Assembly: GCF_018918005.1 (NCBI RefSeq)
Contig: NZ_JAHLPR010000059.1
Location: 1-33,476, forward strand
DNA from: Paenibacillus sp. MSJ-34
Lineage (GTDB): Bacteria; Bacillota; Bacilli; Paenibacillales; Paenibacillaceae
Direction of reading: 5' to 3'
Length of the DNA stretch: 33,476 bases
This document shows, one piece after another, positions 24,188 to 31,767 of this stretch. Numbering within the stretch: position 1 is the stretch's first letter; the number at the start of each line of letters is the position of its first letter. Made by a program: the position numbers and the translations under genes. Under the pieces are notes generated by a model. That model worked only from the letters and a program-made list of their open reading frames with translations, ran no database searches and was not told the origin of the DNA.

Positions 24188-25402
24188 GTGACTAAAAAGA
24201 CAAATTTTCTAATATTTATTTTGGCAATTAGTTGTGGTTCACTTGCCGCAAATATTTATTATGCACAACCAATTGTACAATTCATTGCAAAAGATTTGAA
24301 CATCTCTTCTGCTTTATCTGGATTGCTTACTACCCTGACACAAATTGGATATGGATTGGGATTATTTTTTATCGTACCGATGGCTGATTTATTTAAAAGT
24401 AAGAAAATAATAGGAATTCTTATCGGGCTTACAATGATTTCATTAGCTGGTACATTAATTTCCACAAATGGAATTGTTTTTTTAATAGTAACAACCATAA
24501 TTGGCATTGGAGCCTGTGCGGCTCAAATGTTAGTTCCACTAACAATGAGGATTGTGCCCATTAAACAGACAGGTAAATATGTGGGTAAAGTGATGAGTGG
24601 TTTATTGATTGGAATTATGGTTGCTCGTCCATTATCTATCGGAATAGCTGATTGGTTCGGCTGGAGAATAGTATTTCTCTTTTCATTAATAACACTAGTT
24701 GTCATATTACTGTTAATTATAAAATTTTTGCCCAACTATGAAGTAGTCTCGACTAGTAACATGTTATATCCAAATTTAATAGCTTCTATGATGAAGCTAC
24801 TAATAAATACATCTCCTCTACAACAAAGAGCATTTTATCACGCATGTTTATTTGCAACATTTAGTCTTTATTGGACAGTTATCCCAATTTTATTAAGGTC
24901 TGAGCCATTATATTTTTCAAATAATGAAATTGCATTATTTGGCTTTGTTGCAATAGCTGGAGCTTTCTTAACTCCAACTATTGGTAAAATAGCAGATAAA
25001 GGTTATATTTTTGCAATGACTAATGTATCAATGGCGCTCGTACTATTATCTATCGTACTATTATTTTTTGTTAAAGACCATTCACTATTTACTGTCATTT
25101 TAATTCTTATCTCAGGCATTAGTATTGATATTGGTGTATCAGGAAACTTATTATTAGGTCAAAAAGTGATCTTTGGTTTGAATCCCGAGATAAGAAATAG
25201 GCTTAATGGATTATATATGACTATTTTCTTTTTGGGAGGAGCCTTTGGTTCATGGATTGGAAGTTATACTTACTATAAATTTAATAGTGAAGTAACTTTA
25301 CTCATTGGAACAGCTTTGCCTTTAATCGCCTTATTAGTTCATTTAATAAAGAATAATACAAAAAGTTTATCAAAAACCAAAAGTTCAAATCCACATTTTT
25401 AA
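24188..25402 (+). CDS. MFS transporter (drug or metabolite efflux type)
   Basis: A 404-residue membrane protein with about twelve hydrophobic segments. It begins with LIFILAISCGSLAANIYYAQP, typical of the YgaY/YnfM-like branch of the major facilitator superfamily. The conserved loop between segments 2 and 3 (VPMADLFKSKKIIG) is a variant of the GxxxDRxGR motif, and a PLSIGIADWFGWRIVFLF stretch matches the segment 5-6 region. The C-terminus is charged and cytoplasmic. The GTG at 24188 has AAAGGA about nine bases upstream; the ATG at 24179 would touch the ribosome site. With the upstream TetR gene it forms a classic repressor-exporter pair, both on AT-rich, probably imported DNA. The substrate cannot be predicted. 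Confidence 0.9.
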   Translation: MTKKTNFLIFILAISCGSLAANIYYAQPIVQFIAKDLNISSALSGLLTTLTQIGYGLGLFFIVPMADLFKSKKIIGILIGLTMISLAGTLISTNGIVFLIVTTIIGIGACAAQMLVPLTMRIVPIKQTGKYVGKVMSGLLIGIMVARPLSIGIADWFGWRIVFLFSLITLVVILLLIIKFLPNYEVVSTSNMLYPNLIASMMKLLINTSPLQQRAFYHACLFATFSLYWTVIPILLRSEPLYFSNNEIALFGFVAIAGAFLTPTIGKIADKGYIFAMTNVSMALVLLSIVLLFFVKDHSLFTVILILISGISIDIGVSGNLLLGQKVIFGLNPEIRNRLNGLYMTIFFLGGAFGSWIGSYTYYKFNSEVTLLIGTALPLIALLVHLIKNNTKSLSKTKSSNPHF

Positions 25403-25537
25403 TATCTCTTTCATTTTACATTTAGATTACTAGTGGAAACTTTAGGCTTATACAGAGACTGTTCACTCGGATTGAAGTTGTAGAAGCTGCGCGAGACAGC
25501 GTAGTTATCGGTAACAAATCATATATCATGCTCAAGC

Positions 25538-25585
25538 AAAAAGAGGACGAAAGAAGCGAATCAGACGCCGCTTCTCGTCCTTTTT
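25538..25585. terminator. Bidirectional terminator
   Basis: AAAAAG-GGACGA-AGAAGCG pairs with CGCTTCT-CGTCC-TTTTT (about 25538-25557 with 25570-25585). It ends the nitroreductase gene on - and could stop read-through from the MFS gene. Confidence 0.8.
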
Positions 25586-25608
25586 GCGTTCGACGTATGT
25601 TTGCAATC

Positions 25609-26097
25609 TTACAACAACTCAAAGGCAAGATCCTTCCAGTTCTCTTCTTTCACAGGCTCAATGGTTTGTTCAAGGTAGCCCATTTCCAGCACCGCAACAA
25701 TACGTTCGTCATTTTGAACGCCGTAACGACGGGTGCAGGTTCTGTCATAAATCCAATCATTCATTGTCATTCGCACATGGAGCATGCTCTCCTGCGCGAG
25801 CAGACGGAAATTCTGCATGAGGCAGCATGCTGCCGCCAAATCTTCTTCCCTTTTATGAAGATCGCGATCTTCCTTTACGACCAATATCAGATAGGCCGGA
25901 GCCTGATCTTGCAATCCGGACATTACGTCTGTGCTGCCGGATCCAACGAAGATAAAACGCCAAGGCTCCCGCAAGCCGTCGTTAGGAGCCCATACTGCGA
26001 CATTCAATAATTCCAATATATGAATTTCGGAAACGGGTTGATCGCTATAGCGCAATGAATGCCCCTCCTTCCCCTTTGGAACCGCTGCCGGCATCAT
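25609..26097 (-). CDS. Nitroreductase family protein (short)
   Basis: A 162-residue protein with the nitroreductase beginning SLRYSDQPVSEIHILELLNVAVWAPNDGLREPWRF, where WAPN and the REPWRF strand contribute to FMN binding, and the later AAACCLMQNFRLLAQESML helix and VLEMGYLEQ strand. Family members use FMN and NAD(P)H to reduce nitro groups, quinones or enones. The usual RxSxRxF entry motif is reduced to HSLRY, so FMN phosphate binding may be weaker. ATG 26097 with AGGGGG seven bases upstream gives an N-terminus the same length as its paralogue; TTG 26055 with AGGAGGGG is also possible. It lies 15 bases behind the second nitroreductase gene and shares its transcript. Confidence 0.82.
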   Translation of the reverse strand: MMPAAVPKGKEGHSLRYSDQPVSEIHILELLNVAVWAPNDGLREPWRFIFVGSGSTDVMSGLQDQAPAYLILVVKEDRDLHKREEDLAAACCLMQNFRLLAQESMLHVRMTMNDWIYDRTCTRRYGVQNDERIVAVLEMGYLEQTIEPVKEENWKDLAFELL

Positions 26098-26112
26098 TCA
26101 ACGTCCCCCTCT

Positions 26113-26679
26113 TCAACTCGATAATACGGTCCATTTCTTTTCTGCTCGCGTCCGTGTTCTGGCTTTCGGGATCTTGTCAAAGTATCCGAGATGAAAAATG
26201 CCAACAAGCCTCTCATTGGGATTCATTTTCAACAGATTGAACAGTTCCTTGCTCTGCATCATCGGCTCCGTGTCCCACAACGTACCAAGTTGACGTTGCC
26301 AGGCAAGAAGCTGAAAATTTTGCATCATACCGCAAACCGCCGCATAATTCATGTCACTATTCCTTCTGTCCGCATCCGTTTCGGCTATGATGATGAGATG
26401 GCCCGGAATATCGGTAACTCTTTTCCGAACGAATTCCCGCACTTTCTCCGGAAGCCATTTGACCAGTCTGTTCTTCACCAACGGCTCAAGCATGCAGGCA
26501 GCCAGACGTTCCCTGGAATCCGCCGTTCCCGCATACACGCACCGGAAAGCCGGCTCCTCTCTGGATGGATATAGGAGCCGCGCTGCGTTGAGCAATTCTA
26601 GCACCAACCCCTGATCTACGGGAGCTGGGTTAAACCTCCGTATGCTTCTGCGCTCTCTGATGATCTTCGTGAAATTCAT
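26113..26679 (-). CDS. Nitroreductase family protein
   Basis: A 188-residue FMN-dependent oxidoreductase homologue. The N-terminus carries the classic RERRSIRRFNPAPV motif, followed by LVLELLNAARLLYPSREEPAFR. The conserved helix MNYAAVCGMMQNFQLLAWQRQLGTLWDT and the strand LVGIFHLGYF are in the expected order. Residues ~75-105 (KNRLVKWLPEKVREFVRKR) form a basic insert. GGGGGTGA precedes the ATG. It is the upstream member of a pair with another nitroreductase. The MarR gene lies just upstream on the same strand, so the three may form one transcript. Such pairs often answer quinone or nitro-compound stress; the substrate is unknown. Confidence 0.87.
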   Translation of the reverse strand: MNFTKIIRERRSIRRFNPAPVDQGLVLELLNAARLLYPSREEPAFRCVYAGTADSRERLAACMLEPLVKNRLVKWLPEKVREFVRKRVTDIPGHLIIIAETDADRRNSDMNYAAVCGMMQNFQLLAWQRQLGTLWDTEPMMQSKELFNLLKMNPNERLVGIFHLGYFDKIPKARTRTRAEKKWTVLSS

Positions 26680-26746
26680 GCTTTCACCCCCGCTTTTGCT
26701 CTAAAACGGACAAGGTAATGGAACTGTTAGTGATTTCATCATGTTC

Positions 26747-27229
26747 TTAACGATAAAAGTCACCCAAATCTCCAAACAGCCGCTTTATAAAATCAAGCTC
26801 GGTTTCGCTGTATTGATTCAAAAACTCGTACATCCTTTGCCGCTCCTTGTTATGGAGTTCGTCATGAAGAGCATAGAGTCTCTTCCCGGCCGGCGTTAGC
26901 CGAAAGTACACTTCTTTTTTATTATCGTTGAGCTGGGTTTTACGTACCCAACCTGTCTTCAGTAACTTATTGGTTACCTTGGAGGTGTTCCCTTTGCTTA
27001 GATTCATTTTTTCGGCAATAGAAGTGACGTTGATCGGTTCCTGCTCGCCAATGCAGGCGATAGTGTGCACCTCCGTCATGTTGAGGGCTGGTACCGCCTC
27101 TATCATTTTTCGCAGTTCTTCAAGAAAAACGCTGATTTCCCGGTTCTCATATTGTTCTTTTTGATGAAAAAATCGAATGAAATTCTCATGGATGGCGGTT
27201 TTCAACATATCGTTCGTTCTCATGATCAC
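26747..27229 (-). CDS. MarR family transcriptional regulator
   Basis: About 160 residues with a winged helix-turn-helix: MTEVHTIACIGEQEPINVTS, IAEKMNLSKGNTSKVTNKLLKTGWV as the recognition helix, and the wing KTQLNDNKKEVYFRLTPAGKRL. Flanking helices form the dimer interface. The GTG at 27229 has AGGAG five bases upstream; the ATG at 27223 is the alternative, and the longer frame upstream runs through the promoter. It is the first gene before two nitroreductases on the same strand (67 bases to the next start), so it probably controls them and itself. A palindrome overlaps its promoter. No conserved redox cysteine is evident. Confidence 0.88.
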   Translation of the reverse strand: MIMRTNDMLKTAIHENFIRFFHQKEQYENREISVFLEELRKMIEAVPALNMTEVHTIACIGEQEPINVTSIAEKMNLSKGNTSKVTNKLLKTGWVRKTQLNDNKKEVYFRLTPAGKRLYALHDELHNKERQRMYEFLNQYSETELDFIKRLFGDLGDFYR

Positions 27230-27257
27230 GCAAGCTCCTCGACTCATTGTTTTTTTC

Positions 27258-27287
27258 ATTATACCAAAAATTAGTTTCATAAGAAAC
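27258..27287 (-). promoter_or_regulatory. marR promoter with overlapping palindrome
   Basis: Minus strand: perfect -10 TATAAT (27258-27263) with a poor -35. GTTTCATAAGAAAC (27274-27287), an inverted repeat with 5-bp arms, covers the -35 region. This layout suits MarR autorepression. Confidence 0.5.
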
Positions 27288-27510
27288 AATATGGGCAGGC
27301 CGAAGATGTTCTATTTCGTATAGCACCGGTCATATCCGTTTTCGAGCCATATACCAACCTCCTTTTCAATGCAAAATTATTTCGTTGAAATAAATAAAAA
27401 AACCGATTAAATAAAAATAAAGACAAATAACATTTAAAAATATTTATTCAAATGAAACAATTTTATTCTAAGGCTATTTCTGTTCGGTGTCAATCATTAT
27501 GGCGAAATGA

Positions 27511-27541
27511 AAAAAGAGACACCCTTTCGGATGTCTTCTTT
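27511..27541 (-). terminator. Terminator of the SDR gene
   Basis: AGACA-CC pairs with GG-A-TGTCT (one bulged A) and is followed on the minus strand by a run of T. It begins about 20 bases past the SDR stop. Confidence 0.7.
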
Positions 27542-27562
27542 ACGCAACCAAGGTGAGTTATT

Positions 27563-28357
27563 TTAAAAAATAGTCGGCACCATTCCTCCATCCATACGGA
27601 TTGGCGAACCTTTAAATGCGGATGCATAAGGACTGCATACAAATGCAACTAATCTGCCTATTTCAAAAGGCTTGATAAATCGCTGTATTTCAGATTGAGG
27701 CAGGTTTGCCGCCATAAATTTTTTCTCTTTTTCCGAAAAAGTCAGATCTTCATTAGGGTACATGCCCTCAATGATTTGATGCACATTTTCGGAGAGTGTC
27801 GGTCCCGGCATGATCGTATTGACGGTAACTTCCGTTCCTTTTGTTAATTTCGATAAGCTTTTTGACAATGATAACAGCATTGATTTTGTCACTGCATATT
27901 GAGGCATTTGTCCTGAAGGCATCATTGCTTCTTCGCTCGCAATAAAGAGAATGCGGCCATAGTCGTTTTTCAACATTGTAGGCAAATAAAATTTGGATAA
28001 TCCATTTGCGGCAAGTACATTCGTACGGAAGTATTTTTCCCATACTTCATCGTCAATGTCCTCATATTGCATAATTTCATAAATCCCCATATTGTTAACC
28101 AAAATATCGATATGAGGATATTTTTTGAATAAAGCTTCTCTTTGCTCTGCATCCACAAGATCGGCTGCAGCATTTTGAGGAGAGGTGGCCGGGAAATCCG
28201 CTTTAATTTCATTTACAATTCGTTCTGCCTCTTCGTAATTTCGTCCGTTAATGAGTACATTCACGCCTTCTTTGGCTAGTTCAATGGCAATTGCTTTCCC
28301 TATACCTTTCGTAGACCCTGTAACTAAAGCTGTTTTATTGTTTAATCCCATATCCAT
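27563..28357 (-). CDS. Short-chain dehydrogenase/reductase (SDR family)
   Basis: A 264-residue NAD(P)-dependent oxidoreductase of the classical type. The cofactor-binding TGSTKGIGKAIA motif is at residues 14-25, with INGRN after the second strand. NNMG marks strand 4, and the catalytic set is intact: Asn in RTNVLAANG, Ser in FIASEEAMMPSGQ, and Tyr/Lys in YAVTKS. The C-terminus ends in the usual RMDGGMVPTIF. The residue set cannot fix the substrate. AAGGAG precedes the ATG. It starts 20 bases after an AraC-type regulator gene on the same strand, so the regulator probably controls it and shares its transcript. Confidence 0.92.
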   Translation of the reverse strand: MDMGLNNKTALVTGSTKGIGKAIAIELAKEGVNVLINGRNYEEAERIVNEIKADFPATSPQNAAADLVDAEQREALFKKYPHIDILVNNMGIYEIMQYEDIDDEVWEKYFRTNVLAANGLSKFYLPTMLKNDYGRILFIASEEAMMPSGQMPQYAVTKSMLLSLSKSLSKLTKGTEVTVNTIMPGPTLSENVHQIIEGMYPNEDLTFSEKEKKFMAANLPQSEIQRFIKPFEIGRLVAFVCSPYASAFKGSPIRMDGGMVPTIF

Positions 28358-28377
28358 GATTCATTTCTCCTTTTCGT

Positions 28378-29376
28378 TTATAATTTAGCACGCCAATTTG
28401 AAGGAGTATGACCTTCCCAAAGGCGGAAAGCACGGTAGAACGAGTTCTGGTCTTCATATCCAAGCAGGAAGGCCACTTCTTTCATATCGATCGCAGGGTC
28501 TGCCAAGTACTCTCGTGCCAGCTCGCGTCGAGCTTGTGTCAACAAATGTTTGAAACTCGTGCCTTCGTCGGCGAGGCGGCGCTGCAAGGTACGATCGCTC
28601 ATCCCCAACTCGCCCGCTACAGCCTGAATATCGGGACGTCCCCCCGCTAAGCTGCGTTTCATGATCCATTTGACCATCTCGGTAATTGAACGGCCGCATT
28701 GCTGTTCATCGAGCGATCGGTCCAATACGGGAGTAAGAACCTCCAGCAACTCTTCGTTGTACGAGACAAAGGGGCGGTCCAGATCTCTTCGAAGCAGCGT
28801 CAAGCGGTTATATTGTGCGCCAATCCGGATTCGGCAGCCGAAGTAAGCTTCAAGGACCTGTACATCGCCCATGGCATGCGCAAATTCGACTCGATGCGCC
28901 GTCAAGTGTTGACCTGTGCCGCGGCGCCCTAGCTCCAGCAAAGACGCCAGCGTGATGCCAATCAGCATTGGCGGACCGGGTCGCTCGGTATGCAGCCATT
29001 CCAGTTCGATCACACAAAGCTCGCCCTTCTCGGTGATACGCAAGCTTTCGGGGGGGCACAATTGTTTGTACCGGGCCATACGGTTTAAAGCGTCGCGATA
29101 GTCGCGAGCGTGGTAAGGCGCTAAGACGCTCGGCGGGTACTTCGCTGTTTCAAAGGCGGTCGCAAGCTTGACAATTCCTATCGCAGGGTCGCCAATGAGA
29201 TCGGAAAAAGCCTGCCATATCGCGAAATATTGCTCAGTAGTCACTACTGTTTCATTCATAACGGTTAGCGGCAGTCGCGCTTTGCGAACCACATCGTGGG
29301 CGGCAATCCCTAATTGATGCAATCCTGCCCAAAAACCTGCCGGCATTTTAATACGGTTAAAGGTATGAGACGTCAT
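28378..29376 (-). CDS. AraC family regulator with Arabinose_bd-type sensor domain
   Basis: A 332-residue regulator. The N-terminal ~200 residues resemble the ligand-binding domain of OruR/ArgR-type AraC proteins (FWAGLHQLGIAAHDVVRKARL, EQYFAIWQAFSDLIGDPAIG, then RYKQLCPPESLRI). The C-terminal ~95 residues contain two helix-turn-helix units (VAGELGMSDRTLQRRLADEG, then MKEVAFLLGYEDQNSFYRAF) and close with GHTPSNWRAKL. GGAGGAGG lies nine bases before the ATG. Downstream is the SDR gene, its probable target. Such regulators are commoner in Proteobacteria and Actinobacteria than in Firmicutes, so the cassette may have been acquired, but this is a judgement from memory. Confidence 0.9.
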   Translation of the reverse strand: MTSHTFNRIKMPAGFWAGLHQLGIAAHDVVRKARLPLTVMNETVVTTEQYFAIWQAFSDLIGDPAIGIVKLATAFETAKYPPSVLAPYHARDYRDALNRMARYKQLCPPESLRITEKGELCVIELEWLHTERPGPPMLIGITLASLLELGRRGTGQHLTAHRVEFAHAMGDVQVLEAYFGCRIRIGAQYNRLTLLRRDLDRPFVSYNEELLEVLTPVLDRSLDEQQCGRSITEMVKWIMKRSLAGGRPDIQAVAGELGMSDRTLQRRLADEGTSFKHLLTQARRELAREYLADPAIDMKEVAFLLGYEDQNSFYRAFRLWEGHTPSNWRAKL

Positions 29377-29540
29377 ACTTAAGGGCCTCCTCCAGTTGCT
29401 TACACCTTCGCTAGCTTTGGATTGGCGTCCTGCCTTGTTGGCTGGACAGTTATTATAGTATACCTACTCAATGCCAATCTGTAACTAGCAAAGAGCGACT
29501 GTTTACTTGCCAATTGCGCCAAATCAAGGATATAATAATA

Positions 29541-29585
29541 AAATAGCGGCAACCATGAAAAAATAAAACATGGCTGCCGCTATTT
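29541..29585. terminator. Bidirectional terminator
   Basis: AAATAGCGGCA-CCATG (29541-29557) pairs with CATGG-TGCCGCTATTT (29569-29585), with one mismatch and an A/T-rich loop. T-rich sequence follows in both directions. It ends the flavoprotein gene on -. Confidence 0.85.
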
Positions 29586-29634
29586 GATTTTAATTTACGT
29601 TCCCGTTCGTATGATGAGGCACCGGAAAAAATCC

Positions 29635-30558
29635 TCATCCGTTTCGGTTCCAGGCCTCCATGTTGAGTTCATTGTTCATGGCCGCGGCGACAATTGCGCC
29701 CATCGAGGCGGCAGCAATGGCCTGGTACATTCGCGATGCCGCGTCCCCGGCGCTATAAACGCCCGGAACGTTCGTTTTTCCGAACTCGTCGACGACAACC
29801 GCCCCCGCTTCCGTCATCTGGCATCCGATAGCTCGCGGCAGGTCCGATCCCGTAACCAGCTCCGGTTGGAAAAAGATCCCCCTGCATGGAACAGTCGTCC
29901 CGTCTTCGAGAACGACTTGCTGCACGATCCCTTCGTTTGAATCGATGGATCGGATCGGCGAATCGTACAGAGGCACTTGATGCCGTTGGAGCTCCTCGCG
30001 CTGAGTATCCGTCAGCTCATCGGGGCCATTCGTGCAGACGGTAAAACGGTTCGTCCATCCGGATATGAGCGGAGCGAAATGCATGAGCCCGGCTCCCTTC
30101 ACAATGATGACAAGCGGCTGATCCCTTAATTCCCAGCCGTCGCAATACGGGCAGACGAACGCGCTTTTCCCGTATACCTCTGCGAGCCCCGGAATGCCTA
30201 GCGGCCGATCCTTCATGCCGACGGCAAACAATATCTTTTTGCTTGCAATCGTTTGCCCTTGCTCGGTCTCTATTTGAAACCGTCCGTCCGTCCCCGCGAT
30301 CGACACGGCCGTTTCCGCCACGAAGCGGACGGAGGGGTAGGCGCTAATCTCTTCCTTCGCAATGCGCCGAAATTCGCCAGGCCTGATCCCGTCGCGGGTA
30401 AGAAATCCGTGGGCCTCGCGGGTCACGGCGTTGCGGGGACGGCCTTCATCGATCACCGCTATGTGCTTCCTCGCCCGTCCAAGCACCAGGGCGGCGTTCA
30501 ACCCTGCCGGGCCGCCGCCAATAATCGCTACGTCGAAAAGTTGTTTTTCCATTGTCAA
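29635..30558 (-). CDS. Thioredoxin-reductase-like FAD/NAD(P) oxidoreductase
   Basis: About 307 residues. The FAD-binding VAIIGGGPAGLNAALVLGRA opens the protein, the redox pair is in FVCPYCDGWELRD (CPYC), and the C-terminal FAD motif is VPGVYSAGDAASRMYQAIAAA. The second dinucleotide site, normally GGGDSA, reads VIIVKGAGLMHFAPL and is therefore atypical. This type is seen in a TrxR-like branch that includes dithiol oxidases, so true NADPH-thioredoxin activity is not certain. The TTG at 30558 is six bases after GGAGG; ATG 30552 is the alternative. An Rrf2 regulator is encoded 490 bases upstream on the same strand and may control it. A minus-strand TATAAT lies about 90 bases upstream. Confidence 0.85.
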   Translation of the reverse strand: MTMEKQLFDVAIIGGGPAGLNAALVLGRARKHIAVIDEGRPRNAVTREAHGFLTRDGIRPGEFRRIAKEEISAYPSVRFVAETAVSIAGTDGRFQIETEQGQTIASKKILFAVGMKDRPLGIPGLAEVYGKSAFVCPYCDGWELRDQPLVIIVKGAGLMHFAPLISGWTNRFTVCTNGPDELTDTQREELQRHQVPLYDSPIRSIDSNEGIVQQVVLEDGTTVPCRGIFFQPELVTGSDLPRAIGCQMTEAGAVVVDEFGKTNVPGVYSAGDAASRMYQAIAAASMGAIVAAAMNNELNMEAWNRNG

Positions 30559-31048
30559 CATATACCTCCATTTCAAAAGTTCCTTCAAACGTCATGAATT
30601 CGTTGCTTCCGAATGAACAATAATGGCGGAAGCCATTTGCAATAAAGTTATTATAGGTATATTAAATCTGTAATTTGGAGTAAAAAAATAGAAAGATGGC
30701 CTAACTCTTTCCCTAACCCATTGGCATAGGGAATACCTCCCTAGATTGGAAGGCGATCCGTGCGGACTTACGCCCCTTATTTGGCGCTTACGAAACTGAC
30801 AATCCTTATTGGGCTCAAAATGTAGATGTTCCCAATCTAACGAAAGTACGTCTCTTTATTCATTGAAAATCGGCGGTTTTACCGCCTTTTCTCCCTCATT
30901 AGCGTGTTTCAGTTTCGTTACATGAGCAACAAGGCGATTTGCAGGCGATTAGCGTGTATTCGTTTCGTTAGCGCATATGATGGGTCGTCCGCCGTCAACG
31001 ATTGCCATTTCTCTCTCCTATGCCAATCCCGCAACAAGATTGTTTGGA
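30559..31048. other. Gene-free region with short repeats
   Basis: 490 bases without a convincing frame. From left to right: a minus-strand TATAAT box for the flavoprotein gene (about 30640-30660), unremarkable sequence, four copies or half copies of a GCGTN-GTTTCGTTA-like repeat (30783-30970), and a small GGCGGT/ACCGCC hairpin followed by TTTT (30872-30890). Confidence 0.6.
30783..30970. repeat. Cluster of TTAGCG...GTTTCGTTA repeats
   Basis: Two direct copies of a 22-base unit (30899-30920 and 30949-30970) begin TTAGCGTGT and end GTTTCGTTA, with three mismatches and a 50-base period. An inverted related copy lies at 30783-30799 (GGCGCTTACGAAACTGA) and a shorter one at 30838-30850 (TAACGAAAGTACG). 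They look like units of a dispersed intergenic repeat. Confidence 0.65.
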
Positions 31049-31465
31049 CTATTTTATGCCGCTATCCCACATGTTGGTTGCTTTCTTGGCAAGCTCGGAT
31101 ATTTTCTGCTCTCTCAAAAAAACTTCCATTTTATTTTCCGCCTCAACCATAACCTGTTGAATCAAACATCCTGGATTATGATGCAGACCGCATTCAAATA
31201 ACGAGGCTGTCCCCTCAATGGCATGAATGATATCCAAAAAGGAAATTTCCTCCCAGTTTCGTTTGAGGCGATACCCTCCGTTCACGCCGGAAATTGATTC
31301 GATCATTCCGGCCTTTGCAAGCTTGGTCAATATTTTCGATAAATAGGTTGGCGACACTTGCTGCTGCTCAGCAAGCTGCTGCACCCCCACGGGCTTATCG
31401 AAAGGAGATTTGCAAAGAAACAACATCGTATGAAGGGCATAATCCGTCGCTTTGGAAAATTTCAT
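31049..31465 (-). CDS. Rrf2 family transcriptional regulator
   Basis: A 138-residue protein with the Rrf2 winged helix: MKFSKATDYALHTMLFLCKS, the recognition region VQQLAEQQQVSPTYLSKILTKLAKAGMI, and the wing SISGVNGGYRLKR. The C-terminal part has two cysteines spaced as ECGLHHNPGC (C-x7-C), where NsrR and IscR have three cluster ligands; a third candidate is Cys18. It could hold an iron-sulfur cluster or form a disulfide switch, but this is undecided. The ATG lies after a rather distant GGAG. The next gene on the strand is a thioredoxin-reductase-like flavoprotein, which suggests a redox response. Confidence 0.9.
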   Translation of the reverse strand: MKFSKATDYALHTMLFLCKSPFDKPVGVQQLAEQQQVSPTYLSKILTKLAKAGMIESISGVNGGYRLKRNWEEISFLDIIHAIEGTASLFECGLHHNPGCLIQQVMVEAENKMEVFLREQKISELAKKATNMWDSGIK

Positions 31466-31767
31466 CTACACATCACTTCTCCGTTTCTATTCTCCCCCTA
31501 TCTTACACCGCTTTAGAAACGCAATCAAGAAAAGCAGCCCAAGGTAATTAAAGGATTTAAAAGACTCCTTATATCCTTGATAATAAATGAAAAGAATGCA
31601 AATGTCAAAATTCCGTCTTGCATCAATCAAAATCCGGAAGGGCGAGCGTACTCTAATTATATCGAGGGACGAAAGAAATCAAATTTTCGGCACGAGACAG
31701 CAATAGGGCTAGGCGTAATCCGCCTAACCCTTCACCATTACCTCTCCCGCATAATGATAACATGGAT
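31466..31767. other. Gene-free region between the Rrf2 and epimerase genes
   Basis: 302 bases. It holds the Rrf2 promoter at the left and a GGG-TAGGCG hairpin at 31706-31730 (arms 31706-31715 and 31721-31730, one mismatch, no T-run) shortly after the epimerase stop. This may act as a weak transcript end. I see nothing else. Confidence 0.55.
31500..31528 (-). promoter_or_regulatory. Candidate promoter of the Rrf2 gene
   Basis: Minus strand: TTGATT (31523-31528), 17-base spacer, TAAGAT (31500-31505). Confidence 0.4.

Larger units (their letters stand above)
27230..27562. other. Intergenic region upstream of marR
   Basis: This gene-free stretch contains the marR promoter and operator, then a very AT-rich segment (27370-27480) with an inverted repeat at 27377-27393 (TTATTTC, GTT, GAAATAA) of unknown role. 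The terminator of the SDR gene is at its right end. I see no open frame of note in the AT-rich part. Confidence 0.6.

Noticed and set aside
25422-25530. Possible protein remnant on the minus strand (frame with NYAVSRSFYNFNPSEQSLYK)
   Set aside because: Too short and not recognised; could be chance.
27377-27393. Inverted repeat TTATTTC-GTT-GAAATAA as a second MarR operator
   Set aside because: Over 100 bases from the promoter, in very AT-rich DNA where such dyads arise by chance, and with different spacing from the promoter palindrome.
30783-30970. CRISPR array
   Set aside because: Only two similar direct units with mismatches, no uniform spacers and no cas genes.
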